A stretch of DNA of 35,107 nucleotides from Acidobacteriota bacterium (GTDB lineage: Bacteria; Acidobacteriota; Terriglobia; Acidiferrales; UBA7541): positions 1 to 35,107 of the forward strand of contig JABCZD010000021.1 in the NCBI GenBank assembly GCA_013289855.1. Direction: 5' to 3'. Position 1 is the stretch's first letter, and every line of letters begins with the position of its first letter. This document shows, one piece after another, positions 1 to 7,251 of this stretch. The notes below the pieces were generated by a model that was given only the letters and a program-made list of their open reading frames with translations, did no database searches and was not told where the DNA came from. Made by a program: the position numbers and the translations under genes.

Positions 1-419
1 CGTCCTCACAGGGCGCTGGGCGAGAGGACGCCACACGAAATCGCTTGTGAATTCGCGGCTAGCCGCGAATTCACAAGCACCAAAACTGCCGAAGACTCAC
101 TCTCCGGGTGATACAGGAAAAGGGGACTGCTCACGCCCCGGGCACATGCCTGATAAGTCGTGCGGGTTCAGGGGTTCGGCAGGTATGGCTACGCTCACGA
201 TCGCATTCGCAGAATTGTTAGCGAAGGTCGGTGAACCGCGCACTTTTCCGCCTTGATGTGTAATCGGACTGCTGACAGCATTTTCTACGAGTCCCACAGG
301 AAAGACCGATATATCATTCGACATCTAGCCCGGGTACGACACGTTCACCGTACGAGCAATTATCGGGACCGAGGCGCAGAACTTCCGAGATTGGGTCATC
401 CACAAGCACACGAAATCCC
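1..419. other. Gene-free leading stretch
   Basis: I see no convincing gene here; the short open frames on both strands have no recognisable domain and no ribosome binding site. The stretch holds a small inverted repeat at the very edge (CGTCCTC at 1-7 with GAGGACG at 24-30) and the large palindrome at 43-78. The rest, up to the greB start, carries no motif I can support. Confidence 0.5.
43..78. repeat. 36-bp perfect palindrome
   Basis: The 18 bases at 43-60 are followed without any spacer by their exact reverse complement at 61-78. The centre is GGCTAGCC and each arm contains GAATTC. A loop-free perfect palindrome could be a cruciform, a dimer-binding site or a fold-back junction made during library construction or assembly. 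No T-run follows, so it is not a typical intrinsic terminator. Confidence 0.85.
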
Positions 420-1034
420 ATGGCAGATTGGCAAATGCGAGAAAAGCGGCCGCTCCGAGGACCGGTGCGCGAGGAAGCGGGACCGGCAGTCAAAAACTAC
501 ATCACGCCCGCCGGGTTGCAGCGACTGAAAGACGAGCGTTCATTCCTATTGAGTCGCGAGCGGCCCGCGGTGGTGGAGGTCGTAGCGTGGGCTGCTAGTA
601 ACGGGGACCGCAGTGAAAACGCCGACTACCTCTACGGCAAACGACGGTTAAACCAGATCGATTCGCGGATTCGCTTTCTCACGAAACGCATTGACGCGGC
701 CGTGGTCGTCGATCCCACCGCTCGGCGGCCAGCGTCAGTCGCTACGCGCGTTTTCTTCGGCGCAACCGTGACCTACAAGGATGCCTCCGGCCTCGAACAC
801 GTCGTCTCGATCGTAGGCATCGACGAGGTGGACCTCGACCGCGGCTACATCAGTTGGCGATCGCCTCTCGGCAATACCCTGATGAAGTCGTGCCCCGGCG
901 ACCGCGTGAAGCTGCTTGCGCCAGGGAAGACGGAGCATCTCGAGATCATCGAGGTCGAGTACGCGCCGATTCCGATGGATCCTTTCCGCGAACCGCTAGG
1001 CGCTGAGTCGAAGCCCAAGGTCGAACGCTCCTAG
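420..1034 (+). CDS. greB: Transcript cleavage factor GreB
   Basis: This is a 204-residue Gre-type factor, which enters the secondary channel of RNA polymerase and stimulates cleavage of backtracked RNA. The N-terminal coiled-coil domain spans about residues 26-100. It contains the conserved tip GDRSENADY (residues 62-70) with acidic residues D63 and E66, which in this family hold the catalytic metal. The C-terminal FKBP-like domain (about 108-185) begins VFFGATVTY and contains the GYISWRSPLG segment. The wording of the coiled coil (WAASNGDRSENADY, FLTKRID) fits GreB better than GreA. The first 25 residues are an extension without a clear role. No Shine-Dalgarno sequence precedes 420, and an ATG at 435 is an alternative start. 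It appears monocistronic. Confidence 0.9.
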   Translation: MADWQMREKRPLRGPVREEAGPAVKNYITPAGLQRLKDERSFLLSRERPAVVEVVAWAASNGDRSENADYLYGKRRLNQIDSRIRFLTKRIDAAVVVDPTARRPASVATRVFFGATVTYKDASGLEHVVSIVGIDEVDLDRGYISWRSPLGNTLMKSCPGDRVKLLAPGKTEHLEIIEVEYAPIPMDPFREPLGAESKPKVERS

Positions 1035-1159
1035 ACCAAGCCGCCCGACTGTGTCGGAAAGGTTCGTTAATCAAGCGTGCCAACGGGGACAGTGGGGAAT
1101 GCGTGTAGCGATGGAAGATTTGACCGCCCACGTGGAGGAAGTGATAGATAGCGCCGCGC

Positions 1160-1753
1160 TCAGCTGGCCGATGGACTACCTGGAAGAAGTCGCTTTCGCA
1201 TCACCATCACTAACCCGGCGATTCCGATCAGCACAAAGCCAAATATACCGGGCTCGGGTGCCGGGGAGACGGAAGCAATCATCACATCGCCGGACAGGCC
1301 TGTCACAACATTAGAACTACCGCCCAGTGAAAGCAGCTCGCCGCTTCCCGGCGGGTCGCACCCTTCGTCCGTAAAGAGGCACCATTCGAATCCGTCGATC
1401 GCGTTCCGAAAAATTAGCGCCGATTGTTGAAGATCGTCAAAATTGAAAAAGAGGCCGCTCGCTGTAGCAGTTAATCCAGACCCAATCTCGCTGACACTTG
1501 GAGACTTTCCCTCCTCGCTGCTTGTTCCCCCTCCCGACCCATTTGATGATACCGATCTTCCGACACCGAACGAAAACGAGTCGATCTCTATGGAACCTAA
1601 TGGCCCCAGGTTGCCGTCCGTGGTGATGGTGCCCGATATGATGCCTTCATCTATATCCTGCGTGAGCAGATAGTAGGTCGTGTCAGCCCTCAATACAGTA
1701 GGCGCTCCGAGAGCGACGAATAGCAAAGGGATGATAAAATAGTATTTTCTCAT
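1160..1753 (-). CDS. PEP-CTERM sorting-domain protein
   Basis: This is a 197-residue exported protein. A signal peptide covers about residues 1-23 (MRKYYFIIPLLFVALGAP, ending in LRAD). A Ser/Gly-rich middle follows. The C-terminus has the tripartite PEP-CTERM signal: a PEPG motif, a hydrophobic helix (IFGFVLIGIAGLVMVM) and the basic cluster RKR. In this family the signal is recognised by an exosortase, which processes the protein at the membrane, often in exopolysaccharide-producing bacteria. No exosortase gene is in the window. I chose the ATG at 1753 because AGAGGA lies at a suitable distance before it and the signal peptide starts directly; an open frame extends upstream to 1816. The passenger part has no domain I recognise. 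Confidence 0.8.
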   Translation of the reverse strand: MRKYYFIIPLLFVALGAPTVLRADTTYYLLTQDIDEGIISGTITTDGNLGPLGSIEIDSFSFGVGRSVSSNGSGGGTSSEEGKSPSVSEIGSGLTATASGLFFNFDDLQQSALIFRNAIDGFEWCLFTDEGCDPPGSGELLSLGGSSNVVTGLSGDVMIASVSPAPEPGIFGFVLIGIAGLVMVMRKRLLPGSPSAS

Positions 1754-2019
1754 ACGAAGTAATCCTCTAGCAGCCCGCATCAGAACCCACCTGAGCTGCG
1801 AGATGCTAGTCCTCAAGATCCGAAGGCGTCAATGGAAAAACTTGGTACCAAGGGTACTGTTGTTGAGACGCGTGGGGCTGTCGGGCCAAAGGAGCAGCAT
1901 GATCGTGCTGGGACCCACATGTCCGGCAAGCGCTGCGGGTCCAGGCACTGCTTGTCAGCCGCACCATCGAGTTGCCCGCCACCTTCGCACCAAATCCCTA
2001 TCTGCGTAAACTGAAGAGC

Positions 2020-2480
2020 ATGAAACGCGTCGTCATCGTTGGTCGTGGGGCATCGGGCAAATCGACTCTCGCGAGGCGCTTAGGCGATATTACGGGGCTG
2101 CCGGTGACCGAAGTAGATAAAATCTTCTGGCAACCGGGGCTTATCGCAACTCCTCGCCAACAGTGGATTGAGATGCAGGAGCAGCTTGTCGTTGGGGAGC
2201 GATGGATCATGGAGGGTGACCTCGGGCCCTACGACGCCTCCGGCTTCGTGCAGCGGATACAATCATCTTTTTGGATTTCTCGTTAGTCCGCTGTGCTTGG
2301 CGAGCAATTCGGCGATCCCGCGAACGTGCTGATTTCTGGCGTTGGCTCTTGGCATACCGGTATCAGAGCCGTCCGAATCTCAGGTCAGCGATAGCCAACC
2401 AGGCACCCAATGCGGTGCTCTACGTATTTCGCAACCCTAAGGCGCTCGCTCGATTCGTCGCAGACGTAGGCAGCGGTTAA
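2020..2480 (+). pseudogene. P-loop kinase (FlaR/adenylate-kinase-like), frameshifted
   Basis: The first frame (from ATG 2020) encodes MKRVVIVGRGASGKSTLARR, a Walker A P-loop, then the TGLPVTEVDKIFWQPG and WIMEGDLGPYD segments typical of the small kinases annotated as DNA topology modulation protein FlaR or adenylate kinase-related. It runs into a stop near 2286. The family sequence resumes in another frame from about 2255: DTIIFLDFSLVRCAWRAIRR, then RADFWRWLLAYR, ending at 2480. The switch lies in the GTGCAGCGGATAC stretch (about 2250-2262) and fits loss of one base. Two overlapping open frames together make one family-length protein of about 150 residues. It is either a true pseudogene or a base error. 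The substrate is unknown. Confidence 0.75.
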
Positions 2481-2565
2481 GCCACATGATTGCATAACCA
2501 TGTCGGCCCCTTCGACCCGAGTAGACTTTGGTTGACGACCAAGGCTCGGGAGGAAGGAGCCGGAC

Positions 2566-2865
2566 ATGTACATCGTAGGTGTAGATTATCTCCCGAGCTT
2601 TCAGCACATTGCTTTTTTGGATCAGGAAACCGGGGAATGCGGCGACCGGCGACTCGACCACAGCGATGGAGAAGCGGAGAAGTTCTATCGGGAGTTGCGC
2701 CGGGAAGGCCGGAGCGTGCGCGTGGGACTGGAGGCCACGGGATATTCACGCTGGTTCGAACGCTTACTGGTAGAACTGGGGATCGAGGTGTGGATCGGGA
2801 ATGCCGCGGAGATTAAAGCCAAGCGTGTCCGCAAGCAAAAGACCAGGAATGCCTGTGCTACTAAA
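2566..2865 (+). pseudogene. IS110-family transposase, N-terminal fragment
   Basis: The reading frame starts MYIVGVDYLPSFQHIAFLD with a strong AGGAAGGAG ribosome binding site at the right distance. It continues through the HSDGEAEKFYREL and VGLEATGYSRWFERLL segments typical of IS110/IS1111 DEDD transposases. D7 (GVDY) and E56 (LEATG) are the first two positions of the DEDD site. Homology ends at about residue 93 (KRVRKQKT, near 2844), where the family would continue with DREDA. The remaining open frame to 3135 looks like non-protein sequence. About 240 or more residues of a normal transposase are missing, so the element cannot move by itself. The left IS end probably lies in 2481-2565. Confidence 0.85.
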
Positions 2866-3190
2866 GTCGCGCAAGCGGTCGGCCTCCCCGGCAAGCCGGG
2901 GCAGGCAGAAGGCGGGCGCTACAAATGGGTCGACAACAACGAACGCGTTTTGCGTGCAGGTGCGGGAGAGCTGCCGCGCCTCCAGCGCTCCCGGAGGGTG
3001 GTTGTGGTGGGCTCGGTCACCCAGCGCTCGTGCGCTGGGCTAAACTCTGCCGCCCTTCCGGGGCTTCCGGAAGAATCGACGCGGTGCACTGTTGGCTGCG
3101 CAACGTGTCGCCGTCATCCCCAGAATGTCCCGTAGGCGCTTCCGGTCGCTGACCTCGCAAGGCGCCGCAGCGCAGCATCACGTCGTCGCC
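2866..3190. repeat. Hairpin-rich mosaic downstream of the IS110 fragment
   Basis: There is no gene-like coding signal here. The stretch carries two perfect hairpins: CCCCGGC-AA-GCCGGGG at 2886-2901 and CCCAGCGC-TCGT-GCGCTGGG at 3020-3039. Near 3050-3075 there is also a TTCCGG/TTCCGGAA cluster. The composition resembles dispersed palindromic repeats that collect beside dead IS copies. I could not compare it with other genomic copies. Confidence 0.5.
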
Positions 3191-3208
3191 TCTGTTGCAC
3201 CGTGTGGG

Positions 3209-3214
3209 TATAAT
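3209..3214 (+). promoter_or_regulatory. Possible -10 box of the ion-channel gene
   Basis: A perfect TATAAT lies 39 bp upstream of the channel start codon, with no convincing -35 box at 17 bp. This would place transcription start near 3221. Confidence 0.3.
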
Positions 3215-3253
3215 CCAGCAGTGTCGCAAGCTAGCTCTTGGAGGAAGCTGCTC

Positions 3254-3964
3254 ATGACGGTTGATCCAAAGCATTCCCGCAGCGCTATTCTCCACATGCA
3301 TATGAGCGAGTTCTGGTCCGGTGATCTCGGCCTGACTCTGGTAACCATATCGCTGGTCGTTTTAGTGTTTGTAATCACTCCCCTTCGCGAAGCTGGCCTT
3401 CCCGGTCGCGCGTTCTTCGATCTCATCGTTGTCGGACTTATGCTTTCGGGAGCATTGATCGTCGACCAAAGCCGTCTGGCCACCGGTTTCATGGTCGCAG
3501 TGGTGCTAACCACCGCTCTGGTCTTGGGGATGGGCCGCTTTCATCCCACACCTTTTCTTCATCAGCTTGGCAGCATCTTCGCCACCCTCACGCTGATGCT
3601 GTACATCCGCGTCGTCTTGTTGGTGATGTTTCGCGGTGGTCCCGTAACCTGGAGCCGCATCCAGGGTGGCGTGTGCGCCTACCTTCTTCTCGGCATGACC
3701 TGGGCTTCCATCTTCCAGTTTATCGAACAGGCTTATCCCGGCTCTTTCCAGTTCGTCACCGCGCCTGTTAACATCGACCAGCTCACCTCCAAACTTACGT
3801 ATTTCAGTTTCGCCGTTCTGACTACGGTTGGCAGTGACATTATCCCGGTGCATCCGTTCGCCCGCTCTCTGACCATCGCAGAGGCCATGATCGGGCAACT
3901 TTTCCCCGCCATCCTAATTGGCGCGCTCGTGGCCATGGCCATGCAATCCCGCACCAAATCCTGA
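3254..3964 (+). CDS. Two-TM-pore (Ion_trans_2) channel protein with atypical filter
   Basis: This is a 236-residue membrane protein. Hydrophobic segments lie near residues 26-45, 52-70, 76-93, 104-126 and 138-156, followed by a pore loop and a last helix at 207-230. The pore region YFSFAVLTTVGSDIIPV, then ARSLTIAEAMIGQLFPAILI, matches prokaryotic potassium channels of the Ion_trans_2 type. In that family the filter reads TVGYGD. Here it reads TVGSD (residues 191-195), one residue short and without the Tyr-Gly pair, so selectivity may differ or be lost. I chose the ATG at 3254 because GGAGGAAG precedes it; the open frame begins at a TTG at 3092, inside the repeat mosaic. No RCK or other cytosolic domain is present. 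Confidence 0.8.
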   Translation: MTVDPKHSRSAILHMHMSEFWSGDLGLTLVTISLVVLVFVITPLREAGLPGRAFFDLIVVGLMLSGALIVDQSRLATGFMVAVVLTTALVLGMGRFHPTPFLHQLGSIFATLTLMLYIRVVLLVMFRGGPVTWSRIQGGVCAYLLLGMTWASIFQFIEQAYPGSFQFVTAPVNIDQLTSKLTYFSFAVLTTVGSDIIPVHPFARSLTIAEAMIGQLFPAILIGALVAMAMQSRTKS

Positions 3965-4028
3965 TCGCGCGCGGAACCACCGATTGCTTACGTGGTGGCG
4001 CCGATACAGAGTCCTGTGCTGACGAGGC

Positions 4029-4070
4029 ACTGTCACTTTTGCCAGTGGTCTGTCCCGCGCATTCAGATTC
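4029..4070 (+). promoter_or_regulatory. Shared upstream element, copy A
   Basis: ACTGTCA-CTTT-TGCCAGT (4029-4046) is an inverted repeat with one mismatch. It is followed by GTCC..CGC spacing like that in copy B at 8029. It ends about 125 bp before the start of the gene at 4172, close to the distance seen for copies B and D. Confidence 0.45.
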
Positions 4071-4171
4071 TACTAGCCGTCCAGAGGGCGCACATCACGG
4101 GTGTTTTCCGCCGCCACGGCGATGGCTGGGCGCCTGGCAATGGAATACCAGCATGAACTCGGGAGGAAAGC

Positions 4172-4504
4172 ATGATTAAGCACTATTACCCATCGATTGT
4201 GGTGCTCGCGCTGTGTTCGCTCTTATTCCTGGCGCTCACCTTGCTTCGCTCTAGCGATGCCAAAGCCCTACCGCCGCAGCAATACCCGATCATGGACGCC
4301 GTGGCCAACAAAATTATCTTGAAATATCAGCAGTCCACCTGCGAGCAACTGTGGATCAAGAAAGCCGAGAAGGCTCCCCCGACTCCTGAAGAACAAAAGG
4401 CTGTGATCTTCCTTAAATCCGATCCTCAGATGCGCGCCGCCTTCATCGCTAAAGTTGCGCCGCCCATCGCGAACAAAATGTTCGAATGCGGGATGATTCC
4501 CTGA
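4172..4504 (+). CDS. Small exported protein of unknown function
   Basis: This 110-residue protein has an N-terminal hydrophobic segment (about residues 8-26), so it is either secreted or membrane-anchored. The rest is soluble and helix-prone, with two cysteines (in STCEQLW and FECGMIP) that could form a disulphide in the periplasm. AGGAGGAAAG-type sequence (GGGAGGAAAGC) directly precedes the ATG. It is the first of five same-strand genes with gaps of 45-75 bp (4172-8007) and probably heads that operon, behind upstream element copy A. I do not recognise a domain. Confidence 0.7.
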   Translation: MIKHYYPSIVVLALCSLLFLALTLLRSSDAKALPPQQYPIMDAVANKIILKYQQSTCEQLWIKKAEKAPPTPEEQKAVIFLKSDPQMRAAFIAKVAPPIANKMFECGMIP

Positions 4505-4550
4505 TTTTCTTGGCAGAAAAGAAATTGAGTCGAGTTGCTGGAGGCAGTTT

Positions 4551-5474
4551 ATGAAGATGTATCGCAAACTATATGGTGCGGCGTTCTTGTTATCCATGAT
4601 GGCGATGTCTCCCGCTGTCGAAAGCGCTCGTGCGCAAGATGCGGCGCCGGCCCCGGCAAAAAAAACAGCGCCAAAGGCGAAACCAGTCGCGGCCAAGGTC
4701 GCGCCAACGCCGGTGTTGGAACCGATGGCCATCGAACTACTAAAAGCGTCGTGTGCGCGCCTCGCCGCCGCCCATTCCATGTCCTTCACAGCAGAGGTCG
4801 CCTACGAGAGCCCCAGCCGCATGGGTTTCCCGCTGTCCTACAGCACCAAGTCTGAAGTCGTTATGCAACGCCCCGACAAGCTCCGCGTCATCACTTTGGG
4901 TGATGGCCCCGCTTCCGAGTTCTATTACGACGGCAAGGTCATGATGGCTTACGCTCCCGCCGAGGATCTCGTGGCCATCGCCGACGCCCCGCCTACCATC
5001 GACGAAACCATGGAAGTGGCCTACCACAACGCCGCCATCTATTTTCCTTTCGACGATGTACTCGTCTCTGATCCCTACAAAGATATCTCCGACGATCTGC
5101 GCATGGCCTTTTACATTGGCCAATCCAACGTCGTGGGCGGCGTAGCCACCGACATGGTCGCCTATGACACCGGCGGCGTCTTCGTCGAAGTCTGGATTGG
5201 CGTCGACGATAAATTGCCTCGCCAGCTCCGCGCCATTTATGCCGACGATCCCCAGAAACTACGCCACCGTCTGGACCTTTCCAACTGGCAGATCGATCCA
5301 AACGTCTCTGCGGATTTCTTCACCACCGCAAAAGCCGCCACCGCAAAACACATCAAGTTCGCCCGTCCCGACGCACCGCTCCCGCCGCGCGCCGGCACCA
5401 AGGGCAAGACGTCGACAACTCCTAAGCCCGCAGCAACGCCCAAGTCCGCGTCTACACCAAACAGTTCTCAGTAG
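4551..5474 (+). CDS. DUF2092 family exported protein (LolA-like)
   Basis: This is a 307-residue protein with a signal peptide (about 1-28, ending ARAQD), then an Ala/Pro/Lys-rich linker (29-55). A beta-rich domain follows (about 57-270) with the pattern typical of DUF2092: SFTAEVAYESPSRMG, VVMQRPDKLRV, FYYDGKVMMAYAP and LRAIYADDP..LRHRLDLSNW. Members of this group are predicted to adopt a LolA/LppX-like half-barrel and act in the periplasm, possibly binding lipid-like ligands. The exact role is unknown. The C-terminus (271-307) is a low-complexity Thr/Pro/Ala/Ser tail. A GGAG-type site (GCTGGAGGCAG) precedes the ATG at 4551. It is 46 bp after the previous gene. Confidence 0.8.
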   Translation: MKMYRKLYGAAFLLSMMAMSPAVESARAQDAAPAPAKKTAPKAKPVAAKVAPTPVLEPMAIELLKASCARLAAAHSMSFTAEVAYESPSRMGFPLSYSTKSEVVMQRPDKLRVITLGDGPASEFYYDGKVMMAYAPAEDLVAIADAPPTIDETMEVAYHNAAIYFPFDDVLVSDPYKDISDDLRMAFYIGQSNVVGGVATDMVAYDTGGVFVEVWIGVDDKLPRQLRAIYADDPQKLRHRLDLSNWQIDPNVSADFFTTAKAATAKHIKFARPDAPLPPRAGTKGKTSTTPKPAATPKSASTPNSSQ

Positions 5475-5519
5475 CTCGATAGGTCCGTAGGAATAGAATC
5501 AGCAGAAGGAGTAAGATTC

Positions 5520-6362
5520 ATGAAAAAAATTCTAGTTGGCTCGTTAACCGTAGTTCTCGCAATGACCCCCTGTTTGCGTGCTCACGCTTGGGGCCATGCC
5601 AACGCCTACGGCGGCGGTAGCACCTACCACTCTGGAGACACCACCACGCGCACCAACGGCTACGGCGGCGAAGCCACGCACACCGCTGGACAGGGAACTA
5701 CCGCGTCCAATAAATACGGCGCGTCCGCATCCCACGCCGAAGGGTCCGGAACCACCACCGCAACAAATGCCTACGGTGGCAGCGCCACGCATTACCAAGG
5801 AGAGGGAACCACCGCCACTAACGGTTATGGTGGTTCTGCGTATCACGCTGAAGGGTCCGGCACCACCACTGCGTACAACTCTTACGGACAAAGCGCCACG
5901 CACTACGCAGGCGGCGGCACCGCTTATTACGGCGGCGCTTACGGAGCCGCGTACCATCCGCCGGTCAGCACCGTGCCTTATTACGGCGCGTACCATCCCC
6001 CGGTCGTCGTCAACTCCTATAGCACCGGTTGCTACAACTGTGGCGGCTGGGCCGTTGCTGGAGCCGCGGTAGCGGGCGCTGTAGTCGGCGCAACGATTGC
6101 CACCGCCAACTCCAACGCCGCCGTTGCCACGGCTAACGCCAATGCCGCTGCCGCGAATGCCAACGCCGCGGCCGCCAACGCCAATGCCGCTGCGATCTAT
6201 GCCACCTATAATATGGGGCAGATCGTCGCCACCGTTCCGTCTACCTGCGCGACCCCCGTCGTGAACGGCATCACCTACTACCTTTGCGGCAACACTTGGT
6301 TCAGTGCCTCCTACGGCGCGAACGGGGTCTTTTACCGCGTAGTGCCGGTGCCCGTGGCTTAA
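5520..6362 (+). CDS. Gly/Thr/Tyr-rich repeat surface protein
   Basis: This 280-residue exported protein has a signal peptide ending near HAWG. Residues about 26-145 hold some six imperfect repeats of about 18 residues, built on NxYGGSATHxxGxGTTAT. A Tyr/Pro segment follows (YYGAYHPPVVV), then CYNCGG, a Gly/Ala membrane-like stretch (AVAGAAVAGAVVGATI) and a tandem of ANANAA units (about 195-225). The C-terminal portion ends in a conserved-looking module (YYLCGNTWFSASYGANGVFYRVV). The layout suggests a secreted or surface structural protein, perhaps inserted by the Gly/Ala helix. No enzymatic motif is seen. An AGAAGGAG site precedes the ATG. It is third in the 4172-8007 series. The antisense frame through the repeats is a composition artefact. 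Confidence 0.75.
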   Translation: MKKILVGSLTVVLAMTPCLRAHAWGHANAYGGGSTYHSGDTTTRTNGYGGEATHTAGQGTTASNKYGASASHAEGSGTTTATNAYGGSATHYQGEGTTATNGYGGSAYHAEGSGTTTAYNSYGQSATHYAGGGTAYYGGAYGAAYHPPVSTVPYYGAYHPPVVVNSYSTGCYNCGGWAVAGAAVAGAVVGATIATANSNAAVATANANAAAANANAAAANANAAAIYATYNMGQIVATVPSTCATPVVNGITYYLCGNTWFSASYGANGVFYRVVPVPVA

Positions 6363-6431
6363 ATAGAGGATCGCTCGTTCAAACGCGCACTCGTTCCTTA
6401 CAGACTTCCAACTCGCATAAGGAGACTTTGA

Positions 6432-7178
6432 ATGAATGGCAGACTCGAAATGACATATCGGAAGCAAGCCACCAGCACCGTCGGTGCCGCCGTCACACGC
6501 TTTCTGCTGGTTGCTGCCGTAGCGCTATTGGCCGTCGCGCCAGCCATCGCGCAAGAAAGCCAGCTGCAAGAAAAAATGTCCGCCGTCACGCAAATCGCCG
6601 CGGCCAATAAACAACGCCTGCACCAATATCAATGGATTGAATTAACGCAAATGACTCTCGACGGAGATCAAAAGCCCGCCACCCAGAACCTGTGCCGTTA
6701 CGCTCCAGACGGCTCCGTTCAGAAAACTCCTCTCGGCGCTCCCCCGCCGCCCCCCAGCGGTGGCCGCCTGAAGGAGCGCATCATTGAGAAAAAGAAAGCG
6801 GAGATGGAGCAGTACATGGCCAGCGTCAAGGCCGTCCTCAGCCTGTACGTGCCGCCAGACCCGCAAGCTCTCGGTCAAGCCTACCAGGCCGGCAAAGTCA
6901 CTTTGCAGCCCGGCGGCGGCGTGGTGAATTTGATCTTCGCGAACTATGCCCAGCCCGGCGACAAGATGACACTGACTTTCAATGCCGCGGCCCACGCCAT
7001 TACTTCACTGAGCGTCGACACCTACTTTGATCAGACCAAAGACGTCGTCACGTTGCAGGTGCAGATGGCTACCCTCCCCGATGGCACCAACTACGTGCAA
7101 CAGACCGTTCTCAACGCCACCGCCAAGAAGCTAGTGGTCACCACCACCAGTTCCAGTTTCCAGCTGATTAATCAGTAG
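6432..7178 (+). CDS. Exported protein of unknown function
   Basis: This 248-residue protein starts after TAAGGAG. It has a long n-region, then a hydrophobic signal segment (about residues 24-39) with a probable cleavage near AIAQE. A helical stretch follows (QLQEKMSAVTQIAAANKQRLHQYQ), then beta-rich sequence with W and Q residues (YQWIELTQMTLDG), a Pro-rich loop (APPPPPSGG) and a Lys/Glu helix. The C-terminal 100 residues are beta-rich and end in TTTSSSFQLINQ. It may be a periplasmic carrier-like protein resembling its DUF2092 neighbour, but I see no signature that proves this. It is fourth in the presumed operon, 69 bp after the repeat protein. Confidence 0.65.
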   Translation: MNGRLEMTYRKQATSTVGAAVTRFLLVAAVALLAVAPAIAQESQLQEKMSAVTQIAAANKQRLHQYQWIELTQMTLDGDQKPATQNLCRYAPDGSVQKTPLGAPPPPPSGGRLKERIIEKKKAEMEQYMASVKAVLSLYVPPDPQALGQAYQAGKVTLQPGGGVVNLIFANYAQPGDKMTLTFNAAAHAITSLSVDTYFDQTKDVVTLQVQMATLPDGTNYVQQTVLNATAKKLVVTTTSSSFQLINQ

Positions 7179-7194
7179 CACCTGGCCTAGAAAC

Positions 7195-7233
7195 GCAAAT
7201 GCTCGCTTGCATACCCATTTGCATTTTTATTTT
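7195..7233 (+). terminator. Weak intrinsic terminator or attenuator
   Basis: GCAAATG (7195-7201) pairs with CATTTGC (7216-7222) and is followed directly by ATTTTTATTTT. A nested ATGC/GCAT pair sits in the loop. The stem is short and AT-rich, so it may only reduce read-through into the DUF4239 gene at 7252. Confidence 0.45.
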
Positions 7234-7251
7234 GGCTGAGGCCGGGCAACC

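Noticed and set aside
3092..3253. N-terminal extension of the ion channel from a TTG
   Set aside because: It runs through the repeat mosaic; the ATG at 3254 has a strong ribosome binding site.
5544..6467. Long minus-strand open frame (307 codons) opposite the repeat protein
   Set aside because: Its Gly/Val/Arg-only composition mirrors the repeats on the plus strand; it has no ribosome binding site or domain.
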